In this document: one piece after another, positions 1 to 7,743 of the stretch
Layout: the number at the start of each line of letters is the position of its first letter
How positions within the stretch are numbered: the first letter of the stretch is position 1
NCBI GenBank assembly: GCA_003168375.1
Contig: PMSI01000003.1
Coordinates: 558,001-622,000, forward strand
Direction: 5' to 3'
DNA from: Vulcanimicrobiota bacterium
Lineage (GTDB): Bacteria > Vulcanimicrobiota > Vulcanimicrobiia > Vulcanimicrobiales > Vulcanimicrobiaceae
DNA: 64,000 nt
Translations under genes and position numbers: made by a program
The notes under the pieces: generated by a model
What the model was told of the DNA's origin: nothing
Databases searched by the model: none
What the model saw: only the letters and a program-made list of their open reading frames with translations

Positions 1-251
1 ACCAGGGTGCGCGTCGCGCCGGTGCGCGCGTCGACGAGCACGAGCTCGTTCCGGTATTTGTTCTTCTGAAAATCGGCCCGGCGCACGATCAGCGCGACGT
101 GCTTGCCGTCCGGTGCGATCGCCGGCGAGAGCAGCGTGACCAGCGAGCGCAGATCGCGCTCCTCGAGCGGGTGCAGCGGCGCGGCGAACGCGCCGCCGGC
201 GCCCAGCGCGAAGAGCGCGGCGACGGCCGCGACGCGATACGAACGCTTCAT
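1..251 (-). CDS. S9-type exported peptidase, N-terminal part (runs off the window)
   Basis: Reading from 251 leftwards, the ATG at 251-249 opens a frame that stays open to the window edge (83 residues seen). It begins with a Sec-type signal peptide (MKRSYRVAAVAALFALGAGG, then AFA) and continues with a segment closely resembling the start of the neighbouring S9 peptidase (LRSLVTLLSPAIAPDGK against LRGLVTVREPQISPDGK), the first blade of a TolB/DPP-IV-like propeller. Its ATG shares one base with the TGA of the gene before it (TGATG), so translation is probably coupled. The catalytic domain lies outside the window, so the family call rests on the paralogous N-terminus. I infer a tandem duplication of exported oligopeptidases. 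Confidence 0.75.
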   Translation of the reverse strand, partial: MKRSYRVAAVAALFALGAGGAFAAPLHPLEERDLRSLVTLLSPAIAPDGKHVALIVRRADFQKNKYRNELVLVDARTGATRTL

Positions 252-2266
252 CACTTCATCCATTGTTCGAACCAGCCGGCCCATTGACGCAAGACCGTCT
301 CCCGTCCGACGGGATCGGTCGGAAAGTGGCCCGCGCGCGGGAACGCGACGAACTTCACGGTCCGCCCGCGGTCGCGCAGCGCGTGGTAGAGCGCGTACGA
401 CTGTGCGATCGGAACGCGCTGATCGCCGGTGTCGCTCAAGATCAGCAACGGCGTGCGAACGTTCGCGGCGAACGTGATCGGCGACTCGGCGGCGAACGCC
501 GCGCGGCCTTCCTTCGTCCACGGCGAGGCGCCGCCCAGGAAGTCGATCGCGAACTGCTCGTTGATGTCGGCGAGGACGGCTTGTTCCCACCAGTCGTAGA
601 CGCCGGCGCCGGCGACCGCCGCCCGCCAGTACGACGCGTGCCCGACCAACCAGCCGGTCTGCAAACCGCCGCCGGACCAGCCCGAGACGCCGATCCGCGA
701 TTCATCGACGATCCCCAATTTCTTGATCGCTTCGACGCCGGCCAGGTTGTCGCGGCCGGGTCCGCTGGTGACGTGCGGGACGATCGCTTGCAAGAACGCG
801 TCCCCCGCATTGTCGCTGCCGCGATAGTTCGGCTGCAGCACCAGGTATCCGCGCGCGGCGAGGATCTGACACAGCCCGCCTTCGATCGTGCCGAAATCCC
901 ACGTCGAGGTCGAGACCGGGCCGCCGTGGATCACGAGCACCAGCGGATACTTCTTCGTCGCGTCGTAGCCGGTCGGGTAGGTCAGCACGCCGTTGACCTT
1001 CGTGCCGTCGTCGCTCGTCCAATCGACGCGGTCGCGTTTGGCGAGCGCGTAGCCTGCCAGGAACGCGTTCTCGCTGGTGAGCTTGCGCGGCGCGCCGCCG
1101 CTCGCCGCGAGCAGATAGATCTCGTTCGGATCGTCGCGCCGCTGCCCGACGAACGCGATCGCGCCGTCGCGCGCGACCGTCGCATCGGCGCCGAAGTCGA
1201 CCTCGCCGAGATCGACCTTCTTCGGGTTCAGGTCGGCGGGGATGTAATCGACGCCGAGCTGCGGCGTCAGCTTCCACAGAACGCTGCGCACGCCGTCGGC
1301 GGTTCCGACGAGAACGCTGCCGTCGGGGGCGAAGTCGAACCAGTGCACGTTGCGATCGAGCAGATCGCCGTGCCAGACGTCGTGCTCGGCGGTGTCCCAG
1401 ACGCGGATGTCGCGCTGCAGGTACGCGCTGCCGTGCCGCGGCGCCGCGAGCGCGATCTGCTTCCCGTCGCGCGAGAGCGCGAAGCCGCGATCGGTCCCTT
1501 CGCGGCGAACCGGCCGCGCCGCGCCGGTCTCCGCGTCGACGATCATCGTGCGGCTCTTGGTCAGGTGCGCGAACACCGCGTCGGGCTGCATCGTCATGAC
1601 GAGTGCGGTGCCATCCGGCAGCCAGCGGAGCTCGCCGCCGCCGGCGGGCGCGAGCTCGCCCTTGGTGATCTGCTTCGCGCCCTTGCCGTCGGCGCCGATC
1701 GTCCACGCGTGGGACGGGCGCGACGGTTCGCGCGTCAGGAAGTGTTCGTCGGTGACGGGGAACGCGGGGACGTACTCCTCGGGGGCCTTCGACTTGGGCG
1801 GATCGTCCTTCGCGAGGTACGCGAACGCGTTGCCGTCGGGCCGCCAGTCGAAGCTCTCGACCCCGCCCTTCACGCCGGTGATCTTCTCCGAGTCACCGCC
1901 GCTCATCGAGAGGACGTAGAGCTGGGCGGGCTTCGAGCGCGCCGGCGACGCGAGGTACGCAATCCGGTCGCCGCTCGGCGACCAGCGGGGGGCGTGGACG
2001 CCAATCCGGTCGTGGGTGATCACCCGGCGGATGCCAGAGGCGACCTCGATCAGGACCAGCTCGGTGTCGGTGCGGTCCGCTTTGTAGTCGCCGGTCGCGC
2101 GAACGTAGGCGATGCGTTTGCCGTCCGGCGAGATCTGCGGCTCGCGGACAGTGACCAGGCCGCGGAGCGCTTCGAAGGTCAGCGGCTTGAGGTCGGCCGG
2201 GCCGGCCGGGGCGACGGTCGCGGCCAGGACGCCGACCGCCACTGCTACGGGAAACAGAGGACGCAA
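251..2266 (-). CDS. S9 family prolyl-oligopeptidase-like serine peptidase, exported
   Basis: 671 residues starting at a TTG with a GGGAGG ribosome site nine bases upstream. Residues 1-23 are a signal peptide. Residues about 30-420 hold repeated SPDG-type beta-propeller blades (QISPDGKRIAYV, RWSPSGDRIAYL). Residues about 430-670 are the alpha/beta-hydrolase domain with HGGP, the nucleophile elbow GWSGGG near residue 528, the acid in SDTGDQRVP and the catalytic His in AGHFP. The full catalytic set and normal family length argue for an active enzyme that trims peptides outside the cytoplasm. It is the first gene of a coupled pair with the downstream paralogue (TGATG overlap at 251-253). Substrate preference cannot be read from sequence. 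Confidence 0.93.
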   Translation of the reverse strand: MRPLFPVAVAVGVLAATVAPAGPADLKPLTFEALRGLVTVREPQISPDGKRIAYVRATGDYKADRTDTELVLIEVASGIRRVITHDRIGVHAPRWSPSGDRIAYLASPARSKPAQLYVLSMSGGDSEKITGVKGGVESFDWRPDGNAFAYLAKDDPPKSKAPEEYVPAFPVTDEHFLTREPSRPSHAWTIGADGKGAKQITKGELAPAGGGELRWLPDGTALVMTMQPDAVFAHLTKSRTMIVDAETGAARPVRREGTDRGFALSRDGKQIALAAPRHGSAYLQRDIRVWDTAEHDVWHGDLLDRNVHWFDFAPDGSVLVGTADGVRSVLWKLTPQLGVDYIPADLNPKKVDLGEVDFGADATVARDGAIAFVGQRRDDPNEIYLLAASGGAPRKLTSENAFLAGYALAKRDRVDWTSDDGTKVNGVLTYPTGYDATKKYPLVLVIHGGPVSTSTWDFGTIEGGLCQILAARGYLVLQPNYRGSDNAGDAFLQAIVPHVTSGPGRDNLAGVEAIKKLGIVDESRIGVSGWSGGGLQTGWLVGHASYWRAAVAGAGVYDWWEQAVLADINEQFAIDFLGGASPWTKEGRAAFAAESPITFAANVRTPLLILSDTGDQRVPIAQSYALYHALRDRGRTVKFVAFPRAGHFPTDPVGRETVLRQWAGWFEQWMK

Positions 2267-2320
2267 AGGAGCAGCCTCCCGACTACGAAGGAATTGCGAG
2301 GGGCCCTTTTGCGCGCATGG

Positions 2321-2326
2321 TACGAT
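2321..2326 (+). promoter_or_regulatory. -10 element of the tRNA cluster promoter
   Basis: TACGAT ends nine bases before the first base of tRNA-Pro, the right place for a -10 hexamer. No convincing -35 is seen at 16-18 bp; the nearest TTG-rich hexamer (TTGCGA, 2294-2299) is 21 bp away. Modest confidence. Confidence 0.4.
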
Positions 2327-2334
2327 GGGGCCTG

Positions 2335-2408
<74 letters not shown>

Positions 2409-2445
2409 TTGTGTTCACCGCGCGCAGGAGGCGCGTTTCCGCGAG

Positions 2446-2520
2446 CGCCCGTGGTCTAACGGATAAGGCATCCGCCTTCTAAGCGGAACGATGGGGGTTC
2501 GACTCCCTCCGGGCGTACCA
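2446..2520 (+). tRNA. tRNA-Arg (anticodon TCT)
   Basis: The acceptor GCGCCCG pairs with CGGGCGT (terminal G-U), the anticodon stem TCCGC/GCGGA encloses CTTCTAA giving TCT, and the T loop is TTCGACT. CCA is encoded at 2518-2520. The next tRNA is 537 bases away because an HNH-type gene lies between them, whereas the other spacers in the cluster are short. Confidence 0.95.
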
Positions 2521-2572
2521 CCGCTCCGCACGCTGCCACCCTGTTGGCACAGCGTCGCGTTACGCTATCGCC

Positions 2573-3061
2573 ATGAAGCGGTGTGGGCGATGCGGCGAAT
2601 CGAAAGCCGGCGAAGGGTTTGCGAAGCGCAAACGAAGTGCCGACGGGCTCCAGGCGTCTTGCCGGCGATGCCAGCACAGCACGTACACGGCGTACTACCG
2701 CGACAATCGCGAGACGTTCCGTGCTACGCTGCAGGGGCGCACTGCCCGACAGCGAGACGCCAATCGTCGTTTCATCGCGAGTTTTCTCAAGGAGCATCCG
2801 TGCGTCGATTGCGGACTCGCGGATCCTATAGTCCTCGAGTTCGATCACGTTCGTGGTGAGAAGATCGGCCACGTCGGCGCAATGGCCTATGCGCCCGTTG
2901 CCTTGGCGAAGCTGAAACGCGAGGTTCAGAAGTGCGACGTGCGGTGTGCGAACTGCCACCGAAAGCGAACGGCGAAAGGCTGGCGCTTCACGCATCGGAC
3001 GCGTGTCGAGCAGGAAAAGGATGATGGAACGCCGATATTCGCAGGCTTGCTCGCGTGGTGA
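2573..3061 (+). CDS. HNH-type zinc-binding nuclease-like protein inside the tRNA cluster
   Basis: 162 residues. An N-terminal zinc ribbon is visible (C4-x2-C7 and C30-x2-C33), followed by a second cluster: C77-x2-C80, the DH pair at 91-92 (EFDHVRG) and C125-x2-C128-H129 (CANCH). The order Cys pair, DH, Cys-x2-Cys-His is the beta-beta-alpha metal fold of HNH endonucleases, with the DH pair supplying the usual catalytic His. The gene sits alone between tRNA-Arg and tRNA-His, and its TGA (3059-3061) overlaps the first bases of the tRNA-His gene. That position suggests arrival at a tRNA gene, as with homing or mobile HNH genes, but no recombinase, intron or direct repeat is seen. It could equally be a small DNA-repair or restriction-type nuclease. 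The function is not known. Confidence 0.75.
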   Translation: MKRCGRCGESKAGEGFAKRKRSADGLQASCRRCQHSTYTAYYRDNRETFRATLQGRTARQRDANRRFIASFLKEHPCVDCGLADPIVLEFDHVRGEKIGHVGAMAYAPVALAKLKREVQKCDVRCANCHRKRTAKGWRFTHRTRVEQEKDDGTPIFAGLLAW

Positions 3062-3131
3062 TTGTAGCTCAGTTGGTTAGAGCGCTGGCCTGTGAAGCCA
3101 GAGGTCGCGGGTTCGACCCCCGTCAGTCACC
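3057..3131 (+). tRNA. tRNA-His (anticodon GTG)
   Basis: The acceptor GTGATTG pairs with CAGTCAC, and an extra 5' G at 3057 faces C at 3131, the hallmark of tRNA-His. The anticodon stem CTGGC/GCCAG encloses CTGTGAA giving GTG. CCA is not encoded. The 5' end overlaps the last codons and stop of the HNH-type gene. Confidence 0.95.
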
Positions 3132-3138
3132 CCAACCA

Positions 3139-3214
3139 GCGCCTGTAACTCAGTTGGTAGAGTACCGGACTTTTAATCCGTGAGTCGCGGGTTCGAGCCC
3201 CGCCGGGCGCACCA
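3139..3214 (+). tRNA. tRNA-Lys (anticodon TTT)
   Basis: The acceptor GCGCCTG pairs with CGGGCGC and the anticodon loop CTTTTAA gives TTT. The outermost anticodon-stem pair (C/T) is a mismatch. CCA is encoded at 3212-3214. It follows tRNA-His by seven bases, so the two are surely co-transcribed. Confidence 0.93.
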
Positions 3215-3276
3215 ACTGCTCGCTCGGTGCCGACTCGCTTGACGGGGCGGCGCCGAGCGGGTACCCTTGATTTGTT

Positions 3277-3351
3277 GCACCGCTAGCTCAATGGTAGAGC
3301 AGTTGCCTCTTAAGCAATTGGCTGAAGGTTCGAGTCCTTCGCGGTGCACCA
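3277..3351 (+). tRNA. tRNA-Lys (anticodon CTT)
   Basis: The acceptor GCACCGC pairs with GCGGTGC, the D arm is GCTC/GAGC, the anticodon stem GTTGC/GCAAT encloses CTCTTAA giving CTT, and the T arm GAAGG/CCTTC carries TTCGAGT. CCA is encoded. With the TTT isoacceptor it gives separate decoding of AAG, as expected at high GC. Confidence 0.94.
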
Positions 3352-3362
3352 TCTGAACGAAA

Positions 3363-3389
3363 CGGCCCGGTCGATTACCGGGCTGTTTT
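3363..3389 (+). terminator. Rho-independent terminator of the tRNA cluster
   Basis: GCCCGGT, a five-base loop and ACCGGGC form a seven-pair GC-rich stem followed by GTTTTG on the plus strand, 12 bases after the last tRNA. It also separates the cluster from the convergent rdgB gene. Confidence 0.8.
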
Positions 3390-3394
3390 GCATT

Positions 3395-3997
3395 CTATAC
3401 CAACCCAGCCCGCTGGAGCTCGGCGACCAGCCCCGCGGCTGCGATTGCCCGGTGGCTGACCCGGTTCTTCTCCTCCGCGGTCATCTCGGCAAACGTCCGG
3501 TCTGCGGGCGGATACAGAAAAACCGGATCGAACGAGAAACCGAGCTCCCCGCGCTCCTCGGGCGCGATCTCGCCGTCGACCGTCCCGAGGGTCGCAAACT
3601 CTCGCCCCTCGGCGCTGACGAGGTGCAGCGCGCAGACGAACCGCGCCCGGCGGTGCGCCGACCCGCTCTCTGCCAACTCAGCGATGAGTCGCGCCCTGCG
3701 CTGGCTCCACGGCAGCTCGGCGCCGCCGTAGAACGCGGTAAGCACCCCCGGCCGGCGGTCGAGCGCGAACACCTCGAGCCCCGAATCGTCGGCCAGCACG
3801 TCGCCCGCGATCCCGGCCCGCCGTAGCTGCCCGTGCAGCGCGTGTGCCTTCAGCGCCGCGTTGTCGGCGTACGAGACGTCGCCCTCGACCGGATCCTCAT
3901 AGCCGGCGTGCGTCGCGAGAATGACACCGGAGCTGGCGAACAGCGCCTCCATCTCGCGCAGCTTCCCCGCGTTCCGCGTCGCCACGTAGACCTTCAC
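3395..3997 (-). CDS. rdgB: Non-canonical purine NTP pyrophosphatase (RdgB/HAM1, ITPase)
   Basis: 200 residues, GTG start, normal family length. It hydrolyses dITP, ITP and XTP to the monophosphates and PPi, keeping deaminated purines out of DNA and RNA; cytoplasmic. Family motifs are present in order: ATRNAGKLREM near residue 6 (triphosphate loop), ADDSGLEV near residue 69 (metal-binding Asp), GFSFDPVF near residue 150 and EEKNRVSHRA near residue 175. It lies 22 bases downstream of lepA on the same strand, so it is probably the last gene of the lepA transcript. Confidence 0.95.
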   Translation of the reverse strand: MKVYVATRNAGKLREMEALFASSGVILATHAGYEDPVEGDVSYADNAALKAHALHGQLRRAGIAGDVLADDSGLEVFALDRRPGVLTAFYGGAELPWSQRRARLIAELAESGSAHRRARFVCALHLVSAEGREFATLGTVDGEIAPEERGELGFSFDPVFLYPPADRTFAEMTAEEKNRVSHRAIAAAGLVAELQRAGLV

Positions 3998-4019
3998 GCG
4001 CGCACCGTCGCGTCCGGCG

Positions 4020-5849
4020 TTAGGGCTCGTCGAGGCGCAGGACGGCCATGAACGCCTCCTGCGGCAGATCGACCCGGCCGACGCGCTTCATGCGCTCCTT
4101 GCCGACCTTCTGCTTCTCCAGCAGTTTGCGCTTGCGGGTGATGTCGCCGCCGTAGCACTTCGCGAGGACGTTCTTGCGCATCGCGGTAACGGTCTCGCGC
4201 GCGACGATCTTCCCGCCGATCGCGGCCTGGATCGGCACGTCGAACATCTGGCGCGGGATCAGCTCCTTGAGCTTCTCGGTGAGCGCGCGCCCGCGGCTCT
4301 GAGCCTTCTCGCGTGCGATGATGAACGAGAGCGCGTCAACCGGCTCGCCGTTGAGCATGATCTCCAGCTTGACGAGATCGCCCTCCCGGTAGCCGATGAC
4401 CTCGTAGTCGAGCGACGCATAGCCTTTGGTGCGCGACTTGAGCTGGTCGAAGTAGTCGACGATCACCTCGATCAGCGGGATCTCGTAGGTCAGGATCACC
4501 CGGCCGTCGTGCAGGTACTCCATGTTGCCGAGCGCGCCGCGCTTGTTCTGCGTCAGCTCCATGATCGTCCCGACGTACTCGGGCGGCGTGATGACCGTGG
4601 CCTTGACGTAGGGCTCCTCGATCAGCGCGATCTTGTCGCGCGCCGGGAGCTTCGCGGGGTTGTCGATCGTGTCGACGTGCCCGTCGGTCATCGTCACGCG
4701 GAACCCGACCGAGGGCGAGGTCGCGATCAGGTCGAGGTTGTAGTTGCGCTCGAGCCGCTCTTGCACGATCTCCATGTGCAAGAGCCCGAGGAAGCCGCAA
4801 CGGAAACCGAAGCCGAGTGCGATCGACGATTCCGGCTCGAAGTGCAGCGCCGAGTCGTTGAGCGAGAGCTTCTCCAGCGCGTCGCGCAGCTCCGAGACCT
4901 CGACCCCTTCGTTGGGGTAGAGCCCGCAGTATACCATCGGCACGATCGGCTTGTAGCCCGGCAGCGCTTCCGCGGCCGGATCGTCCGCGAGGGTGATCGT
5001 GTCGCCGACGTCCATATCGCCGAGCGACTTGATGTTCGCGATCACGTAGCCGACGTTGCCGACGCCGAGCGACCCTGTCTTGCGCATCTCGGGTTTGAAC
5101 ACGCCGACCTCGGTCGCTTCGTACACGCGCCGGTGCGCCATCGACATGAAGCGCGAGCCCGCTTTCAACTCTCCGTCGACGATCCGGATGTACGCGACGA
5201 CGCCGCGATACGAGTCGAACTGCGCGTCGAACACCAGCCCGCGCAGCTTGTCCTCGCTCCCCGTCGGCGGCGGCACGCGGGTGACGATCGCCTCCAGGAT
5301 CTCCTCGATCCCGATCCCTTCCTTGGCGGAGGCGGTGATCGCCTCGTCGGCCTCGATCACCAGCAGCTCTTCGATCTCGGCCTTGACGCGCGGCACGTCG
5401 GCCGCCGGCAAGTCGATCTTGTTGATCACCGGGATGATCGTCAGGTTCTGCGCCAGCGCAAGGTGGTAGTTGGCGAGCGTCTGCGCTTCGATCCCCTGCG
5501 CCGCGTCGATCACCAGCAGCGCGCCCTCGCACGCCGCCAGCGAGCGCGAGACCTCGGAGCTGAAGTCGACGTGGCCCGGAGTGTCGATGAAGTTCAGCTC
5601 GTACGTCTCGCCGTCGTGCGCGGTGTACGTCAGCGTGACGGGATGCATCTTGATCGTGATCCCGCGCTCGCGCTCGAGGTCCATCGCGTCGAGCATCTGG
5701 TCTTCCATCTCGCGCTGGCCGATAGTTTTCGTGAACTCGAGCAGGCGGTCGCTCAGCGTCGTCTTGCCGTGGTCGATGTGCGCGATGATGCAAAAATTGC
5801 GTACGTGGGCGGGACCGCGGAAGGCGGCGGCTGACTCGGTCTGGATCAC
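4020..5849 (-). CDS. lepA: Elongation factor 4 (LepA) GTPase
   Basis: 609 residues, GTG start. Ribosome-associated GTPase that back-translocates or remodels stalled ribosomes. The G domain shows AHIDHGKT (P loop, about 23-30), RERGITIK (switch I), DTPGHVDF and NKIDLP. The C-terminal part carries the LepA-specific region and the basic tail motif [17 protein letters not shown], which sets it apart from EF-G. The gene begins seven bases after the YggT stop, in a minus-strand run of DUF4446, M23 peptidase, YggT, lepA and rdgB genes. Confidence 0.97.
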   Translation of the reverse strand: MIQTESAAAFRGPAHVRNFCIIAHIDHGKTTLSDRLLEFTKTIGQREMEDQMLDAMDLERERGITIKMHPVTLTYTAHDGETYELNFIDTPGHVDFSSEVSRSLAACEGALLVIDAAQGIEAQTLANYHLALAQNLTIIPVINKIDLPAADVPRVKAEIEELLVIEADEAITASAKEGIGIEEILEAIVTRVPPPTGSEDKLRGLVFDAQFDSYRGVVAYIRIVDGELKAGSRFMSMAHRRVYEATEVGVFKPEMRKTGSLGVGNVGYVIANIKSLGDMDVGDTITLADDPAAEALPGYKPIVPMVYCGLYPNEGVEVSELRDALEKLSLNDSALHFEPESSIALGFGFRCGFLGLLHMEIVQERLERNYNLDLIATSPSVGFRVTMTDGHVDTIDNPAKLPARDKIALIEEPYVKATVITPPEYVGTIMELTQNKRGALGNMEYLHDGRVILTYEIPLIEVIVDYFDQLKSRTKGYASLDYEVIGYREGDLVKLEIMLNGEPVDALSFIIAREKAQSRGRALTEKLKELIPRQMFDVPIQAAIGGKIVARETVTAMRKNVLAKCYGGDITRKRKLLEKQKVGKERMKRVGRVDLPQEAFMAVLRLDEP

Positions 5850-5856
5850 CGCACGA

Positions 5857-6129
5857 CTACTGGAAGAAGCAAGAAGTGTACTTTTGCTGGAGGACGATGT
5901 TCGAGTCGACCAGCTGGATCACGATGATGACGACGAGGAACGAGAGGTCGAGGCCGCCGATCGGCGGGATGACACGGCGGATCGGGACGAGCACCGGCTC
6001 GACCAGCATTGCGACGTAGTCGCTCCAGCGGCCGCGCAGGCTCGGCACCCACGAGAGCACCGCGTAGACGATCATGATCAGGATGTAGAGCTTGAAGACG
6101 AGGTCGACCAGACCCCAGATCTGACACAT
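5857..6129 (-). CDS. YggT family membrane protein
   Basis: 90 residues from the ATG at 6129. The frame is open further upstream but there only mirrors the M23 gene, so the ATG just after that gene is taken as the start. Two hydrophobic helices (about 6-28 and 63-76) flank a loop with the conserved pattern [18 protein letters not shown], the YggT signature. Family members are small inner-membrane proteins linked by genomic context to cell division or turgor; the molecular role is not settled. Spacing is 11 bases from the peptidase gene and seven to lepA. Confidence 0.88.
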   Translation of the reverse strand: MCQIWGLVDLVFKLYILIMIVYAVLSWVPSLRGRWSDYVAMLVEPVLVPIRRVIPPIGGLDLSFLVVIIVIQLVDSNIVLQQKYTSCFFQ

Positions 6130-6140
6130 CAGTACGCCTT

Positions 6141-7079
6141 CTATACGCCCGGCGCGTCGGGAAGTGTCGCCATCACCTTCTCGGGGATGCCGTTGAGGAA
6201 CGGCTGCGGGTCGATGGGGTTGCCCTCGAACATCAGCTGGTAGTGGAGGTGCGGGCCGGTCGATTCGCCGGTCGAACCGACGCTCGCGATCGGGGACCCC
6301 TTCGTCACGCGCTGCCCGGCGCTCACAGTCACGCGCGAGAGGTGCGCGTACCAGGTGTGGTAGCCGTTGCCGTGATCGATGTCGACCTTGAGCCCGAAGC
6401 CGCCGTCCCAGCCGGCGCTCACGACCGTGCCGGCCGCGGTCGCGCGGACCATGTCGCCGTAGTTCGCCTCGAGATCGACCCCCTTGTGAAACTCGGGCCA
6501 GGGGTTCGTGCGCCATCCGAAAGCCGCCGCGATCGCGCCGCCGACCGGGTTGAGCGACGGGATCGACGCGATCATCCGCTCGCGCGCCAGCGAGGCCAGC
6601 CGCCGCAGGTTGAGGACCCGGCGGGCGACGTGCTGCAGGTGCTGCGCGTCGTCTCGCATCGCCGCCGAATCGCGGGCGAGCGTCTGAAGCCGTTCTTGCA
6701 CGCTCGCGAAATCGGCGCGGCGATCGCCCGGCACCGGCGCGAACGAGTGCTGGTTCTTGCTGCCGCGATCGGCGCCGATCAGGCGTTTGATCTCGGCGTT
6801 CTCGCGCTGCACGGCCTTGAGCTGGTTCGCGAGCTCGTCGGCTTGCTTGTCGATCGTCTGCAGCTTCGTCTGCTGCTCCGAGGTGAGCGCCTGCAGCGCG
6901 CGCACGTTCGACTCCGCGACGCGCAACTGATAGGTGTGAAAGCCGGCCGCTGCGAGCAGCGTCATCAGCAGGGCCGCGCCGAGCAGCGCCACGTGCCGCC
7001 GCGTAAACGCGAGCCGGTAGACGCTGTAGCCCGTCGGCGGAATGATCTTGACCAGGAACGTCTTCTTGGCGTCGTTCAC
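6141..7079 (-). CDS. Membrane-anchored M23 metallopeptidase with coiled coil
   Basis: 312 residues, GTG start overlapping the previous stop (GTGA). A single transmembrane helix spans about 30-48. Residues 55-105 and 125-165 are heptad-like and rich in Q, E, L and R (coiled coil). The LytM/M23 domain starts near 180, with zinc ligands in HKGVD (H198, D202) and HLH (H277-H279) plus H246. All metal ligands are present, so it is probably an active peptidoglycan endopeptidase acting in the periplasm on stem-peptide cross-links. Coiled-coil plus M23 designs are common among division and elongation hydrolases and their activators. Confidence 0.92.
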   Translation of the reverse strand: MNDAKKTFLVKIIPPTGYSVYRLAFTRRHVALLGAALLMTLLAAAGFHTYQLRVAESNVRALQALTSEQQTKLQTIDKQADELANQLKAVQRENAEIKRLIGADRGSKNQHSFAPVPGDRRADFASVQERLQTLARDSAAMRDDAQHLQHVARRVLNLRRLASLARERMIASIPSLNPVGGAIAAAFGWRTNPWPEFHKGVDLEANYGDMVRATAAGTVVSAGWDGGFGLKVDIDHGNGYHTWYAHLSRVTVSAGQRVTKGSPIASVGSTGESTGPHLHYQLMFEGNPIDPQPFLNGIPEKVMATLPDAPGV

Positions 7080-7567
7080 GTTGCGGCTGCCCTCGCTTTC
7101 GCGATCGCCGCCAGCTCTTCTTCAGACGGATCCTGGGCCGGCTTGAACGCCGCGACCGCCTTGCCGTACGTGCGGGTGTCCTCGCGCGAGTAGATGCTGC
7201 TCAGGACGACGCCGTCGCCGTCACGGTTGAGCAGCGCGAGCGCGTACGAGAGATCGGAGCCGACGTCGCTGAACGCGTTGTACCGGACGAACCCGACGCG
7301 CGGCACCTCGCTGCGGGCGACCGTCTCGAGCGCGTCGATACGGTGCAGCTCGACCTCGCGGGCGGCGGCGCTCGCCGCGGCATCCCGCTCGAGCGAGGCG
7401 AGCCGGTCGGTGGCGCGCGCCGAACCGCCGCCGAGAAGTTCGTCGTGGGTGGCAAGGATCGCTTTGAGCTTACGAGCGCGCGGCGCGGCGACGAGCAGGT
7501 GGTAGAGCCCCGTCACTACGAGCGCGCTCGCTACTCCGGCGAGCACGGTCGTGATCAAATACTGCAT
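7076..7567 (-). CDS. DUF4446 family membrane protein
   Basis: 163 residues from the ATG at 7567; a longer reading from 7612 would put 15 polar residues before the membrane helix and is less likely. A transmembrane helix covers about 3-24, then an Ala-rich coiled-coil segment, then the DUF4446 core: VGFVRYNAFSDVGSD, a GDGVVLSSIYSRE stretch and TRTYGK. The function of the family is unknown; it is widespread and often lies near cell-envelope or chromosome-partition genes. The stop overlaps the M23 start, implying co-translation with a wall hydrolase. Confidence 0.85.
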   Translation of the reverse strand: MQYLITTVLAGVASALVVTGLYHLLVAAPRARKLKAILATHDELLGGGSARATDRLASLERDAAASAAAREVELHRIDALETVARSEVPRVGFVRYNAFSDVGSDLSYALALLNRDGDGVVLSSIYSREDTRTYGKAVAAFKPAQDPSEEELAAIAKARAAAT

Positions 7568-7607
7568 TACAAAAGAAAGGCCAGGACGAGGGCCAGGTGG
7601 CTCACGG

Positions 7608-7692
7608 CACACGATGGGGTCCGCTTACCGTTGCTCCCTTCCGGGCCTGGCGGGGTTCACGGATTACCGTTGCGCGAGGCCCAACCCTCGTC
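7608..7692 (-). ncRNA. ffs: SRP RNA, small bacterial type (4.5S-like)
   Basis: On the minus strand this holds the near-invariant SRP core: GTGAACCCCGCCAGGCC followed by CGGAAGGGAGCAACGGTAAG, i.e. helix 8 with the GGAAGGGAGCA tetraloop and internal-loop signature bound by Ffh. Flanking GGTTGGGCC and GGACCCCATC pair imperfectly to close the hairpin. TATCAT at 7704-7709 (minus strand) is a fitting -10. The ends are estimated to within about five bases. It lies upstream of the DUF4446 gene in the same direction. Confidence 0.92.
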
Positions 7693-7721
7693 GAGGCTCA
7701 GCTATGATACCGGGCTAGGGT

Positions 7722-7743
7722 CCCTTCGACAAGCTCAGGGTGA
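7722..7743. repeat. Copy 1 of a dispersed palindromic repeat
   Basis: CCCTTCGACA-A-GCTCAGGGTGA. The inverted CCCT/AGGG ends give a short hairpin. A second copy lies at 27594-27619 in the opposite reading sense with one base changed in the middle. This copy encodes the last residues and the TGA of the neighbouring minus-strand gene. Confidence 0.8.
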
